Positions 1 to 5,469 of a stretch of DNA of 5,469 nucleotides are shown here, piece after piece (position 1 is the stretch's first letter; each line of letters starts with the position of its first letter). The position numbers and the translations under genes were made by a program. The stretch comes from Anaerolineales bacterium (GTDB lineage Bacteria > Chloroflexota > Anaerolineae > Anaerolineales > Villigracilaceae), in NCBI GenBank assembly GCA_025938055.1, contig JAICQC010000318.1:1-5469 (forward strand), in the 5' to 3' direction. The notes beneath the pieces are model-generated. The model made no database searches. It worked only from the letters and a program-made list of their open reading frames with translations, and was not told where the DNA came from.

Positions 1-1221
1 AAGGAGCAGGGGAAACACCTTGAGGCGCAGCGCATCGAACAACGGACCCGCTACGATCTGGAAATGTTAAAGGAAGTTGGGTATTGCTCCGGCATTGAGA
101 ACTACTCGCGTCACCTCGATGGGCGCGCCCCGGGCACGCACCCGTGGACGATGATCGACTTTTTGCCGAGCGATTACCTGCTTGTGATCGATGAGAGCCA
201 CATGACGATACCGCAGATCCGCGGCATGTACAACGGCGACCGCGCCCGCAAGGAGACGCTGGTGGAATATGGGTTCCGTTTGCCAAGCGCCATCGACAAC
301 CGCCCGCTCAAGTTCGATGAATTCGAACAGGTGATGGGGCACACCATCTACACGTCCGCAACGCCGGGACCCTACGAGATGGCGAAAGCGGACCAGGTGG
401 TGGAGCAGATCATTCGCCCGACCGGGCTGATCGACCCGGAGGTGGAAGTGCGTCCCACAACCGGGCAGGTGGATAACCTGATCGGCGAGATCCGGGAACG
501 CGTGGAGAGAGGCGAGCGCGTCTTGGTCACCACGCTCACAAAACGAATGTCTGAGGACCTATCCGAGTACTTACAGGAACTCGGGATGAAAGTCCACTAC
601 CTGCATTCGGAGGTGGAGACGCTCGAGCGCGTCGGCATCCTGCGCGACCTGCGACTGGGCGTGTTCGATGTGCTGGTGGGCATCAACCTGCTGCGTGAAG
701 GCCTCGACTTGCCCGAGGTGTCGCTGGTGGCGATCCTCGACGCGGACAAGGAAGGTTTCCTGCGCTCAGGCACGGCACTGATCCAGACCATCGGACGCGC
801 CGCGCGTCACGTGAGCGGACGCGTGATCATGTACGCCGAGCGCATCACCGACTCGATGAGATTCGCCATCGACGAGACGAACCGCCGCCGTGCCAAGCAA
901 ATGAAGTACAACGAAGAGAACGGCATCGTCCCGGTCAGCATCCACAAGGCGATCCATGACCTGACGGAGGAGTTTTCGGAGAAGGCTGTCAGCGAAATGC
1001 GTGGGGAATATAAGGCCAAAAGTGTAATGGATATGCCGCGCAATGAGATCCAGAAGATCATCCAAGAAATGGAAAAGCAGATGAAGGACGCGGCAAAGAA
1101 CCTCGAGTTCGAGAAAGCCGCCGCCCTGCGCGATGAAATGTATCAATTGAAGAATCTGCTCGCGGAAGATGAAAAACTGAAGCCGTGGGAGAGAATAAAG
1201 CTGCTGATGGGCGAGGAATGA
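1..1221 (+). CDS. uvrB: UvrABC system protein B, C-terminal 406 residues (5' end outside window)
   Basis: UvrB is the cytoplasmic damage-verifying subunit of nucleotide excision repair; it is loaded by UvrA, opens DNA at the lesion and recruits UvrC. The reading frame is open from base 1 and runs to TGA at 1219-1221. The ATG at 64 is internal, because the preceding codons encode the family-typical [13 protein letters not shown]. Visible residues show helicase motif II DESH (64-67), motif [11 protein letters not shown] (119-126), motif [15 protein letters not shown] (227-240) and motif [11 protein letters not shown] (262-270), where the last residue is usually Asn. A C-terminal UVR domain (about 348-386, with [13 protein letters not shown]) is the helical hairpin that contacts UvrC and UvrA. 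The Walker A and beta-hairpin regions lie upstream, so about 40% of a usual 660-700-residue UvrB is missing through the window edge, not through damage. It converges on the GNAT gene across a hairpin. Identification is very secure. Confidence 0.98.
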   Translation, partial: KEQGKHLEAQRIEQRTRYDLEMLKEVGYCSGIENYSRHLDGRAPGTHPWTMIDFLPSDYLLVIDESHMTIPQIRGMYNGDRARKETLVEYGFRLPSAIDNRPLKFDEFEQVMGHTIYTSATPGPYEMAKADQVVEQIIRPTGLIDPEVEVRPTTGQVDNLIGEIRERVERGERVLVTTLTKRMSEDLSEYLQELGMKVHYLHSEVETLERVGILRDLRLGVFDVLVGINLLREGLDLPEVSLVAILDADKEGFLRSGTALIQTIGRAARHVSGRVIMYAERITDSMRFAIDETNRRRAKQMKYNEENGIVPVSIHKAIHDLTEEFSEKAVSEMRGEYKAKSVMDMPRNEIQKIIQEMEKQMKDAAKNLEFEKAAALRDEMYQLKNLLAEDEKLKPWERIKLLMGEE

Positions 1222-1235
1222 GGGGAGATTAGGGG

Positions 1236-1260
1236 TTGGTAATTGGTAACTAGTAATTAG
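1236..1260. repeat. Short 7-bp tandem repeat between convergent genes
   Basis: Two exact TTGGTAA units (1236-1242, 1243-1249) are followed by a diverged CTAGTAA unit (1250-1256) and a partial TTAG (1257-1260). The array abuts the terminator-like hairpin. It is AT-rich against a GC-rich coding background. Its function is unknown; it could be a slippage-prone spacer or the degraded edge of a dispersed repeat. Confidence 0.5.
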
Positions 1261-1299
1261 AAGAACAGCGGACATCAGGAAAGATGTTCCGCTGTTCTT
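1261..1299. terminator. Probable bidirectional transcription terminator hairpin
   Basis: The left arm AAGAACAGCGGACATC (1261-1276) pairs with the right arm GATGTTCCGCTGTTCTT (1283-1299) over 16 base pairs, with one bulged T (1287 or 1288) and a 6-base loop AGGAAA. It lies 39 bp after the uvrB stop and 13 bp after the GNAT stop on the other strand, the expected place for a shared terminator. No long T run follows on either strand: the plus side has only the arm's own TTCTT, and the minus side continues CTAATTACT. Classical intrinsic termination is therefore plausible but not certain. Confidence 0.7.
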
Positions 1300-1312
1300 G
1301 ATTCTGTATCAG

Positions 1313-1738
1313 TTATAGTTTGAACGTGAACATCACTGAGTCGGGTAATGTTTCTTCTCCACCGGCGGATTTATACATTGCCATGGCGGGCAGGTTGGCG
1401 CGGTCTGTGAGGACCCACGCCTCGGTGCAGCTGGATTGTTGGGCAATGTTCAGTATGGTTTGCATGAGGGCTTTCCCGATTCCCTGACGCTGGTGGGTGG
1501 GCGCTACACCGATTTCGTTGATCCAGAGTTCGGGCGCGGGCTTGTCCGGGTGGAGGTAGATCACCGCGCTCACGAAGCCAACAACAACGTTGTTATCCAG
1601 CGCGACCACCAGGCGATGACGCGGGTCGGCGAGGAATTCCTGCGCGGAGGACTCTACGATGGGATCATCAAAGACATCTTCTGCAACGTTGTTGAGGATG
1701 TGTAAATCGCTTGGATCAAGTAGTTTTATAGCAAACAT
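1313..1738 (-). CDS. GNAT family N-acetyltransferase, 141 aa
   Basis: This is a single-domain acetyltransferase expected to move an acetyl group from acetyl-CoA to an amine; the substrate cannot be told from sequence. The GNAT signature is clear: strand VVVGFVSAV (51-59), then INEIGVAP (73-80), then the acetyl-CoA pyrophosphate-binding loop QRQGIG (83-88, the Q/R-x-x-G-x-G pattern), and a C-terminal NLPAMAMYKSAGG segment (115-127) in which Tyr122 occupies the position of the usual general acid. Length matches small GNATs. From memory, the order LWINEIGVAPTHQRQGIGKAL plus PAMAMYxxxG resembles AAC(3)-I-type aminoglycoside acetyltransferases and their non-resistance relatives, but this does not establish a drug substrate. 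The ATG at 1736-1738 is the only conventional start before an upstream in-frame stop, and no Shine-Dalgarno is seen (CAACCTGT precedes it), so initiation may be weak or near-leaderless. It may be read through from the oxidase gene or have its own promoter in the 72-bp gap. Confidence 0.9.
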   Translation of the reverse strand: MFAIKLLDPSDLHILNNVAEDVFDDPIVESSAQEFLADPRHRLVVALDNNVVVGFVSAVIYLHPDKPAPELWINEIGVAPTHQRQGIGKALMQTILNIAQQSSCTEAWVLTDRANLPAMAMYKSAGGEETLPDSVMFTFKL

Positions 1739-1770
1739 ACAGGTTGTTAATTGCTGAATTTGTTAAGTAT

Positions 1771-1795
1771 CATTCTTCGCTCCGCTCAGAGTGAC
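1771..1795 (-). repeat. Candidate dispersed intergenic repeat (GAGCGGAGCGAAG type)
   Basis: On the minus strand this segment reads GTCACTCTGAGCGGAGCGAA followed by GAATG. From memory it closely matches a short element of the form GTCATTCTGAGCGGAGCGAA that recurs between genes in many environmental genomes, including Chloroflexota. It sits in the 72-bp gap between the oxidase and GNAT genes and encodes nothing evident. Only one copy is in this window, so the repeat nature rests on recall. Confidence 0.45.
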
Positions 1796-1810
1796 ATATC
1801 TTGCGGAATA

Positions 1811-2425
1811 TCAAGCCAGCTCGTCGGCGAAGCCGTGATTGACGTCGCGGTGATGGCGTTCATCCTCGCGGACAATGACGATCAGGTCACGCAATTTTGC
1901 GTCAGGCGGTAGTTTCCAGTAATCGATAGCGATTTGGGGCGCAGGGACGTTGGGGTGGATTCCTCTATCCACATGATCCAGATATTCCGTGTAACTGATG
2001 ATGGCTTCCTCCTCGAAGTATCCCACCACGCGGTGTGCCGTCCTGGGAGAGATCAGATAGAGAAGAAAGAATCCGTTGAAGAAAATGCCCTGGGCAAGCA
2101 AAATAATCAAGCGTTCGAGCCGCGAAGGCTGGGCGATTTTTATAAATGCCATCAAATGCATCCGTTCGTTCTCTGCTTCCTCCAGAAGTGTACTGATCCA
2201 GCCGTGATCGTTTTCCATGCGTCGCAGGGAACGCAGATGCTGCAAGGCGCCGCCCACCATGCCCGGCACAGCAGCAATGGTTTCCAGCACAACTGCACGA
2301 TGACCATAACGGCCAGCGAAAAAAGTGTCCGCCACGAACCGCGCGAGTTTGGTAATCGCCAGCGCCACCCGGTCGGAAAAATCCTCCGGGACGTGATGTC
2401 GTCTAAGTGTATTCTCATCAGACAT
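1811..2425 (-). CDS. aox: Alternative oxidase (cyanide-insensitive ubiquinol oxidase), 204 aa
   Basis: AOX oxidises quinol and reduces O2 to water without pumping protons. It is a di-iron carboxylate protein bound to one leaflet of the inner membrane by amphipathic helices. Family motifs run the whole length: [20 protein letters not shown] (40-59), [13 protein letters not shown] (80-92), [16 protein letters not shown] (126-141), [14 protein letters not shown] (160-173) and [12 protein letters not shown] (186-197). The six iron ligands expected from the family are all present: Glu48, Glu87, His90, Glu138, Glu189 and His192. Tyr145, the conserved tyrosine near the metal site, is also present. 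There is no N-terminal targeting extension, giving a compact bacterial-type core. The protein contains no cysteine, so the thiol/2-oxo-acid control of plant AOX cannot operate. The start at 2425 is fixed by AGGAGT five bases upstream. It lies 23 bp after the 267-aa gene, suggesting co-transcription. Identification is very secure; physiological role and origin are not. Confidence 0.97.
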   Translation of the reverse strand: MSDENTLRRHHVPEDFSDRVALAITKLARFVADTFFAGRYGHRAVVLETIAAVPGMVGGALQHLRSLRRMENDHGWISTLLEEAENERMHLMAFIKIAQPSRLERLIILLAQGIFFNGFFLLYLISPRTAHRVVGYFEEEAIISYTEYLDHVDRGIHPNVPAPQIAIDYWKLPPDAKLRDLIVIVREDERHHRDVNHGFADELA

Positions 2426-2430
2426 GGGAT

Positions 2431-2436
2431 ACTCCT
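2431..2436 (-). promoter_or_regulatory. Strong Shine-Dalgarno sequence of the alternative oxidase gene
   Basis: AGGAGT on the minus strand lies five bases (ATCCC) before the oxidase ATG and fixes that start. It is the clearest ribosome-binding site in the window; the GNAT gene and the 267-aa gene show none comparable. The oxidase may thus be translated independently of its upstream neighbours even if transcribed with them. Confidence 0.8.
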
Positions 2437-2448
2437 ATAAAATGGTTC

Positions 2449-3252
2449 CTACAATCCTCGATATTTTGGTACCAGTACTCCCTCAAGAACTGCCGCTACG
2501 GTTTCATCCAATTGGTGATCCCGAAAGAAGACTGGCTTATTGCGCGCCGCCGGCGGGGTAGAACCATAAAAAGCATTGATTTCTTTGAACGGCAGAGCCA
2601 GGACTGCGTTCGCTCTTCCTGATAAGTTCTCAAAAGCGACTTTAGATAACGCCTGGTCAGCCCAGCTTTCGCTATTCATGAGCAGGGCGGATGCCAGAGC
2701 TGAATCCAGAATGCGGGCTTCGAAAATACGATACAGCCTGGCTGTCGGGTAGCCTCGCGCATGAATGTTCTCCGTGGGAGATGGTTCATTTTCGATGACC
2801 GTTCCGAGCGGCTTCATTATATACTGCTCGGACTTCAGGTTGATTTTCAGGGACTCAGCAAACTCTTCAGACAGTTCACGCCGCGGGTCAGATTCAAAGA
2901 CAGCAGCATCAGCGTCTTTGAAATGCTCCAGGCAAAAATCTCGCACCGCCTTCCAGTCGGAGGGTCTGATAAACAGGCGAAGGTCCCGTTCGTCATGCGA
3001 AGCTTCGCTGTCGAAGTGAAAGTTGCCTATAAGGTCCTGTAGGAGCCTGAGATCATGAAATCGGAGCGCGCCGCCAAACGGTTGCGCCTTTACATCTACA
3101 AACTGCCGGTCATCTTCTTCCAGGCGAGTTGCCTTGCGTTCGAGAGCCAGCATAAGTGTGCCATCGCCGGGATGCACAAAGAGCACTCTCACGAGAGCAG
3201 CGACGCTCACGCGTAAACTTAACTCGTCCGTCGCGCCGATGCCGATCATCAT
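2449..3252 (-). CDS. Conserved-looking hypothetical protein, 267 aa, between NTPase and oxidase
   Basis: I do not recognise this protein. The frame is also open 23 codons upstream, inside the NTPase gene, but the likely start is one of the tandem ATGs at 3250-3252 and 3247-3249. The first makes a 4-bp ATGA overlap with the NTPase stop, the usual sign of translational coupling. The product appears soluble: no signal peptide and no convincing membrane helix. Blocks that look conserved are QPFGGALRFHD (57-67), DERDLRLFIRPSDW (87-100), DPRRELSEEFAESL (122-135), then PTARLYRIFEARI and SGRANAVLALPFKEI in the C-terminal half. RELSEE matches the core of a Nudix box, but the expected Glu eight residues before and Gly fourteen residues before are absent, so Nudix activity is not supported. 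The end is TAG at 2449-2451, 23 bp before the oxidase start. Coding is credible from placement, overlap and length. A role in oxidase control or redox metabolism is only guilt by association. Confidence 0.8.
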   Translation of the reverse strand: MMIGIGATDELSLRVSVAALVRVLFVHPGDGTLMLALERKATRLEEDDRQFVDVKAQPFGGALRFHDLRLLQDLIGNFHFDSEASHDERDLRLFIRPSDWKAVRDFCLEHFKDADAAVFESDPRRELSEEFAESLKINLKSEQYIMKPLGTVIENEPSPTENIHARGYPTARLYRIFEARILDSALASALLMNSESWADQALSKVAFENLSGRANAVLALPFKEINAFYGSTPPAARNKPVFFRDHQLDETVAAVLEGVLVPKYRGL

Positions 3253-5469
3253 TCTTCGGACGCAAACGTGAGCGCCTGTTCCAGAGTCATCGCCTTGCCT
3301 TTTTTCTGCGCCGCCATCCATTCATCTTCGCGTAAGGCAGAGCGGATGATCTCCTCGTTCGCTTCCACTTCGACGCGGTCAGCCGGCCACCACTTGCCGC
3401 CCGTAGAGAACAGCAGGGACTGCCCTGCGCTGAGCATAATGGCTCCCCATTCGGCATTTCCCTGCCTGGCTTTCAGACCAGCCAGCCCAGCCATGCATTC
3501 CGCCATGCCGCGCCGATTGCCCAACCGTCGGAACATTGCCAGGCTTTTTCGGAATTGAGATTCGGCACGGGCATAATCTCCTTCGTGTTGTGCGATATAC
3601 CCCAACGTGTGGACGAACCGCGCCACATCACCCTTATCGCCTGTATCACGCAGCAAGGCTTCGCTCTCTTCGTAATATTTCCGTGCCAGATCATATTGTC
3701 CTTGTGTACGGGCTACCTCGCCCAGATTGTTCAGCGCGAAAGACAGGAGCCAGTGTTCGCCCAGGGCACGGGCTTCCACCTGGGCTTCCTCATGCAAAAC
3801 CCGCGCTTGTTCTGAGTTTCCCAGCCCAAGTTCCACGTTTCCGAGATGGACGCGCGTTATAGTGCGGAAGTATGGGTGGTTCTGCTCCTTGAATAATTCC
3901 AGGGCTTCCTTCAATAAAGGCTGTGCGGCGCTATCACGACCCATATTGATTAAAGTCACCGCGTTGGTCATGAGCACGAAAGGCATCAACTCTTCGTCTT
4001 CCAGCCTTTGCACGATCCCCAGACTCTGTTGTATTTGCGCCAAACTAGTCTCTGGCTCGCCCTGCCACGTCGCAAAAGCTCCACTGGATAAAAGAACCAT
4101 TGCGCGGGGCTTAGAGTCCCCCTGGATGGCAGGAGATTCTAAAGCCCGGTTTGACCACATGCGGCCCTCACTAAAGTACCCTCGGCGATACCAAAACCAT
4201 TCCAGGGCGAAGACGAGTCCCGCCGCGAGCTCGATACGTTGTGGCGTGGCTAGACTCCATGTCAACGTGGCGCGAATATTGTCATGCTCGCGTTCAAGCC
4301 AATTCAGCCAATACAGGCCTTTCGGGGAATACATTTCAAATGATATCTGATTGAGAATAATGGTTCCATAATATTGAGCATGTCCCGCGCGCAACGAATC
4401 CATTTCGCTGCTGGCTTCGAGGTGTTCCAGTGCATATGCACGTATTGTTTCCAGCATACCAAAGCGTGGTTCGCTATTGGATATGTCTTCCTGTCTTAAT
4501 AAACTGTTATTCACCAGCGAGGTGGTGACTTCCAGAATATCGAATTTCTTTTCTGCATTGCACACTGCTTCAGCGGCTTCCAGTGTGAATCCACCCACGA
4601 ACACACTCAAGCGAGCATATAACTTTTTCTCCTCTTCATTCAATAAACTGTAACTCCACTCGAGTGTGTTGCGAAGAGTCTGATGACGAGACGGCAGATC
4701 ACGCGCACCGCCGGTCAGAAGTCTCAGACGATCATCCAACCGGGACAGAATTGCCTGCGGTGGCAGGAGTTTGACTCGTGCGGCGGCGAGTTCGAGGGCA
4801 AGAGGCAGGCCATCGAGACGGCGGCAGATTTCGGCCACGGCAGAGGCGTTGTCTTTTGTCAATACAAAGTTGGGATGAGAGGCGCGTGCCCGTTCCACAA
4901 ACAGGAGCACAGATTCGTTTCCGGCAAGGTCTTCCACTGTCACTTCATCGGTTGGAGGCAAGTCCAATGGCGGGACGGGGTATTCGTGTTCGCCATGCAA
5001 ATTAAGCGCAATACGGCTGCTGGTGATAATCTTCAAATGCGGGGCAGAGGCAAGTAAGTCGGCTACAACAGGCGCGCTTGAGACGAGTTGTTCAAAGTTA
5101 TCCAATACCAGCAATATACGTTTGTCACGCAGATAGTCTTTTACATTCTCCAGTAAGGGGCGACCGCCTTCACGAACCTCGATCTGTTGGGCAGCGCGAG
5201 AGATGAGCTGATCGGCATCCGTGTCGTCTGCCAGCGGAATGAAGAACACACCGTCCGGGACTTGGTCAAGTGTTTCCTGCGCGACCTGTAAGCTGAGGCG
5301 CGTCTTACCGGTGCCTCCTGGTCCTATCAGCGTAACCAGACGTATATCCGGGCTCAGAATCAATTCTTTAAGAGCTGCGATTTGAGTAGCACGCCCAATG
5401 AACGGAGTTGGTTGAGCGGGGAGGTTGTTTTTTGATCTCTTCGCTTTTAATGTGCCGGGTGAGTCTCTA
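3249..5469 (-). CDS. STAND-type NTPase with C-terminal TPR repeats, probable signal-transduction regulator (N-terminus outside window)
   Basis: 739 residues are visible, open at the right edge; the TTG at 5361-5363 is not the start, because the family linker NNLPAQPTPFIGR (14-26) lies upstream of it in frame. Domains in order: NB-ARC-like ATPase with Walker A GPGGTGKT (49-56), Walker B ILLVLDNFEQ (118-127), TSSR (149-152) and GLPLALELAAAR (about 220-231); a winged-helix stretch with LRNTLEWSYSLL; then helical and TPR repeats, clearest at about 538-571, 578-610 and 616-651. The end, EWMAAQKKGKAMTLEQALTF, is typical of this family, so the C-terminus is complete. Such MalT/AfsR/cyclase-associated proteins bind ATP, sense a ligand or partner through TPRs and switch an effector domain. 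Here the effector (SARP-type DNA-binding, nucleotide cyclase or other) lies off-window, so the output is unknown. Part of the gene is AT-richer than uvrB (24/60 G+C at 4501-4560 against 37/60 at 661-720). It leads the unit ending in the oxidase. Confidence 0.93.
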   Translation of the reverse strand, partial: RDSPGTLKAKRSKNNLPAQPTPFIGRATQIAALKELILSPDIRLVTLIGPGGTGKTRLSLQVAQETLDQVPDGVFFIPLADDTDADQLISRAAQQIEVREGGRPLLENVKDYLRDKRILLVLDNFEQLVSSAPVVADLLASAPHLKIITSSRIALNLHGEHEYPVPPLDLPPTDEVTVEDLAGNESVLLFVERARASHPNFVLTKDNASAVAEICRRLDGLPLALELAAARVKLLPPQAILSRLDDRLRLLTGGARDLPSRHQTLRNTLEWSYSLLNEEEKKLYARLSVFVGGFTLEAAEAVCNAEKKFDILEVTTSLVNNSLLRQEDISNSEPRFGMLETIRAYALEHLEASSEMDSLRAGHAQYYGTIILNQISFEMYSPKGLYWLNWLEREHDNIRATLTWSLATPQRIELAAGLVFALEWFWYRRGYFSEGRMWSNRALESPAIQGDSKPRAMVLLSSGAFATWQGEPETSLAQIQQSLGIVQRLEDEELMPFVLMTNAVTLINMGRDSAAQPLLKEALELFKEQNHPYFRTITRVHLGNVELGLGNSEQARVLHEEAQVEARALGEHWLLSFALNNLGEVARTQGQYDLARKYYEESEALLRDTGDKGDVARFVHTLGYIAQHEGDYARAESQFRKSLAMFRRLGNRRGMAECMAGLAGLKARQGNAEWGAIMLSAGQSLLFSTGGKWWPADRVEVEANEEIIRSALREDEWMAAQKKGKAMTLEQALTFASEE

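Noticed and set aside
766..1275. Open frame of 169 codons on the minus strand
   Set aside because: It lies antisense to the conserved UvrB C-terminus and its translation is leucine-rich with no recognisable domain; it is a shadow of the GC-rich coding strand.
1797..1812. ATAT-flanked inverted repeat between oxidase and GNAT
   Set aside because: Only about four consecutive pairs form, with a mismatch beyond them; too weak for a terminator or operator.
1934..2440. Open frame of 168 codons on the plus strand
   Set aside because: It is antisense to the alternative oxidase, whose motifs are unmistakable; the plus-strand translation has no family features.
2467..2474. Palindrome TGGTACCA as an operator for the oxidase gene
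   Set aside because: It is only 8 bp, lies inside the 3' coding end of the 267-aa gene, has no second copy nearby and is expected by chance.
2426..2486. Separate promoter for the oxidase (TTGAGG at 2481-2486 on the minus strand with an AT-rich segment downstream)
   Set aside because: The candidate -10 at normal spacing (TATCGA) is poor and the segment is coding; it is not strong enough to call.
3253..3321. Longer N-terminus (23 extra codons) for the 267-aa protein
   Set aside because: It would overlap the conserved C-terminal end of the NTPase by about 70 bp; the tandem ATG at the ATGA junction is the simpler start.
3727..4350. Open frame of 207 codons on the plus strand
   Set aside because: It is antisense to the TPR part of the NTPase gene, is rich in Ser, Arg and Cys, and has no domain or ribosome-binding support.
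5361..5363. TTG as start codon of the NTPase
   Set aside because: The frame continues upstream with the family linker NNLPAQPTPFIGR, so this TTG encodes an internal leucine.

Overview
The window looks like chromosomal DNA from a bacterium, most plausibly a member of Chloroflexota (Anaerolineae-like). That placement is an inference from the style of the UvrB and NTPase-TPR proteins and from the intergenic repeat types; no rRNA or other decisive marker is present.

Layout: (1) Positions 1-1221 (+) hold the 3' part of uvrB, the damage-recognition helicase of nucleotide excision repair, open at the left edge. (2) Positions 1222-1312 are a short convergent intergenic region with 7-bp tandem repeats followed by a strong, nearly perfect hairpin that probably terminates transcription from both sides. 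(3) Everything to the right is on the minus strand. Read in the direction of transcription (right to left) it comprises a large STAND-type NTPase with C-terminal TPRs (3249-5469, N-terminus outside the window), an unrecognised 267-residue protein starting in a 4-bp ATGA overlap with the NTPase stop, a complete alternative oxidase (AOX) 23 bp further on with its own strong Shine-Dalgarno sequence, and, after a 72-bp gap carrying a likely dispersed repeat, a small GNAT acetyltransferase.

The main point of interest is the alternative oxidase. It is a non-proton-pumping quinol:O2 oxidoreductase, common in plants, fungi and protists but patchy in bacteria. All six di-iron ligands are identifiable and the protein has no cysteine. 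Its position as the distal gene of a compact unit with an NTPase-TPR sensor-like protein and an unknown protein suggests a possible regulated respiratory cassette. The functional link is inferred only from strand, spacing and overlap. UvrB and the GNAT look like ordinary neighbours. No tRNA, rRNA, CRISPR array, insertion sequence or phage gene was seen, and no gene-free stretch exceeds 100 bases.
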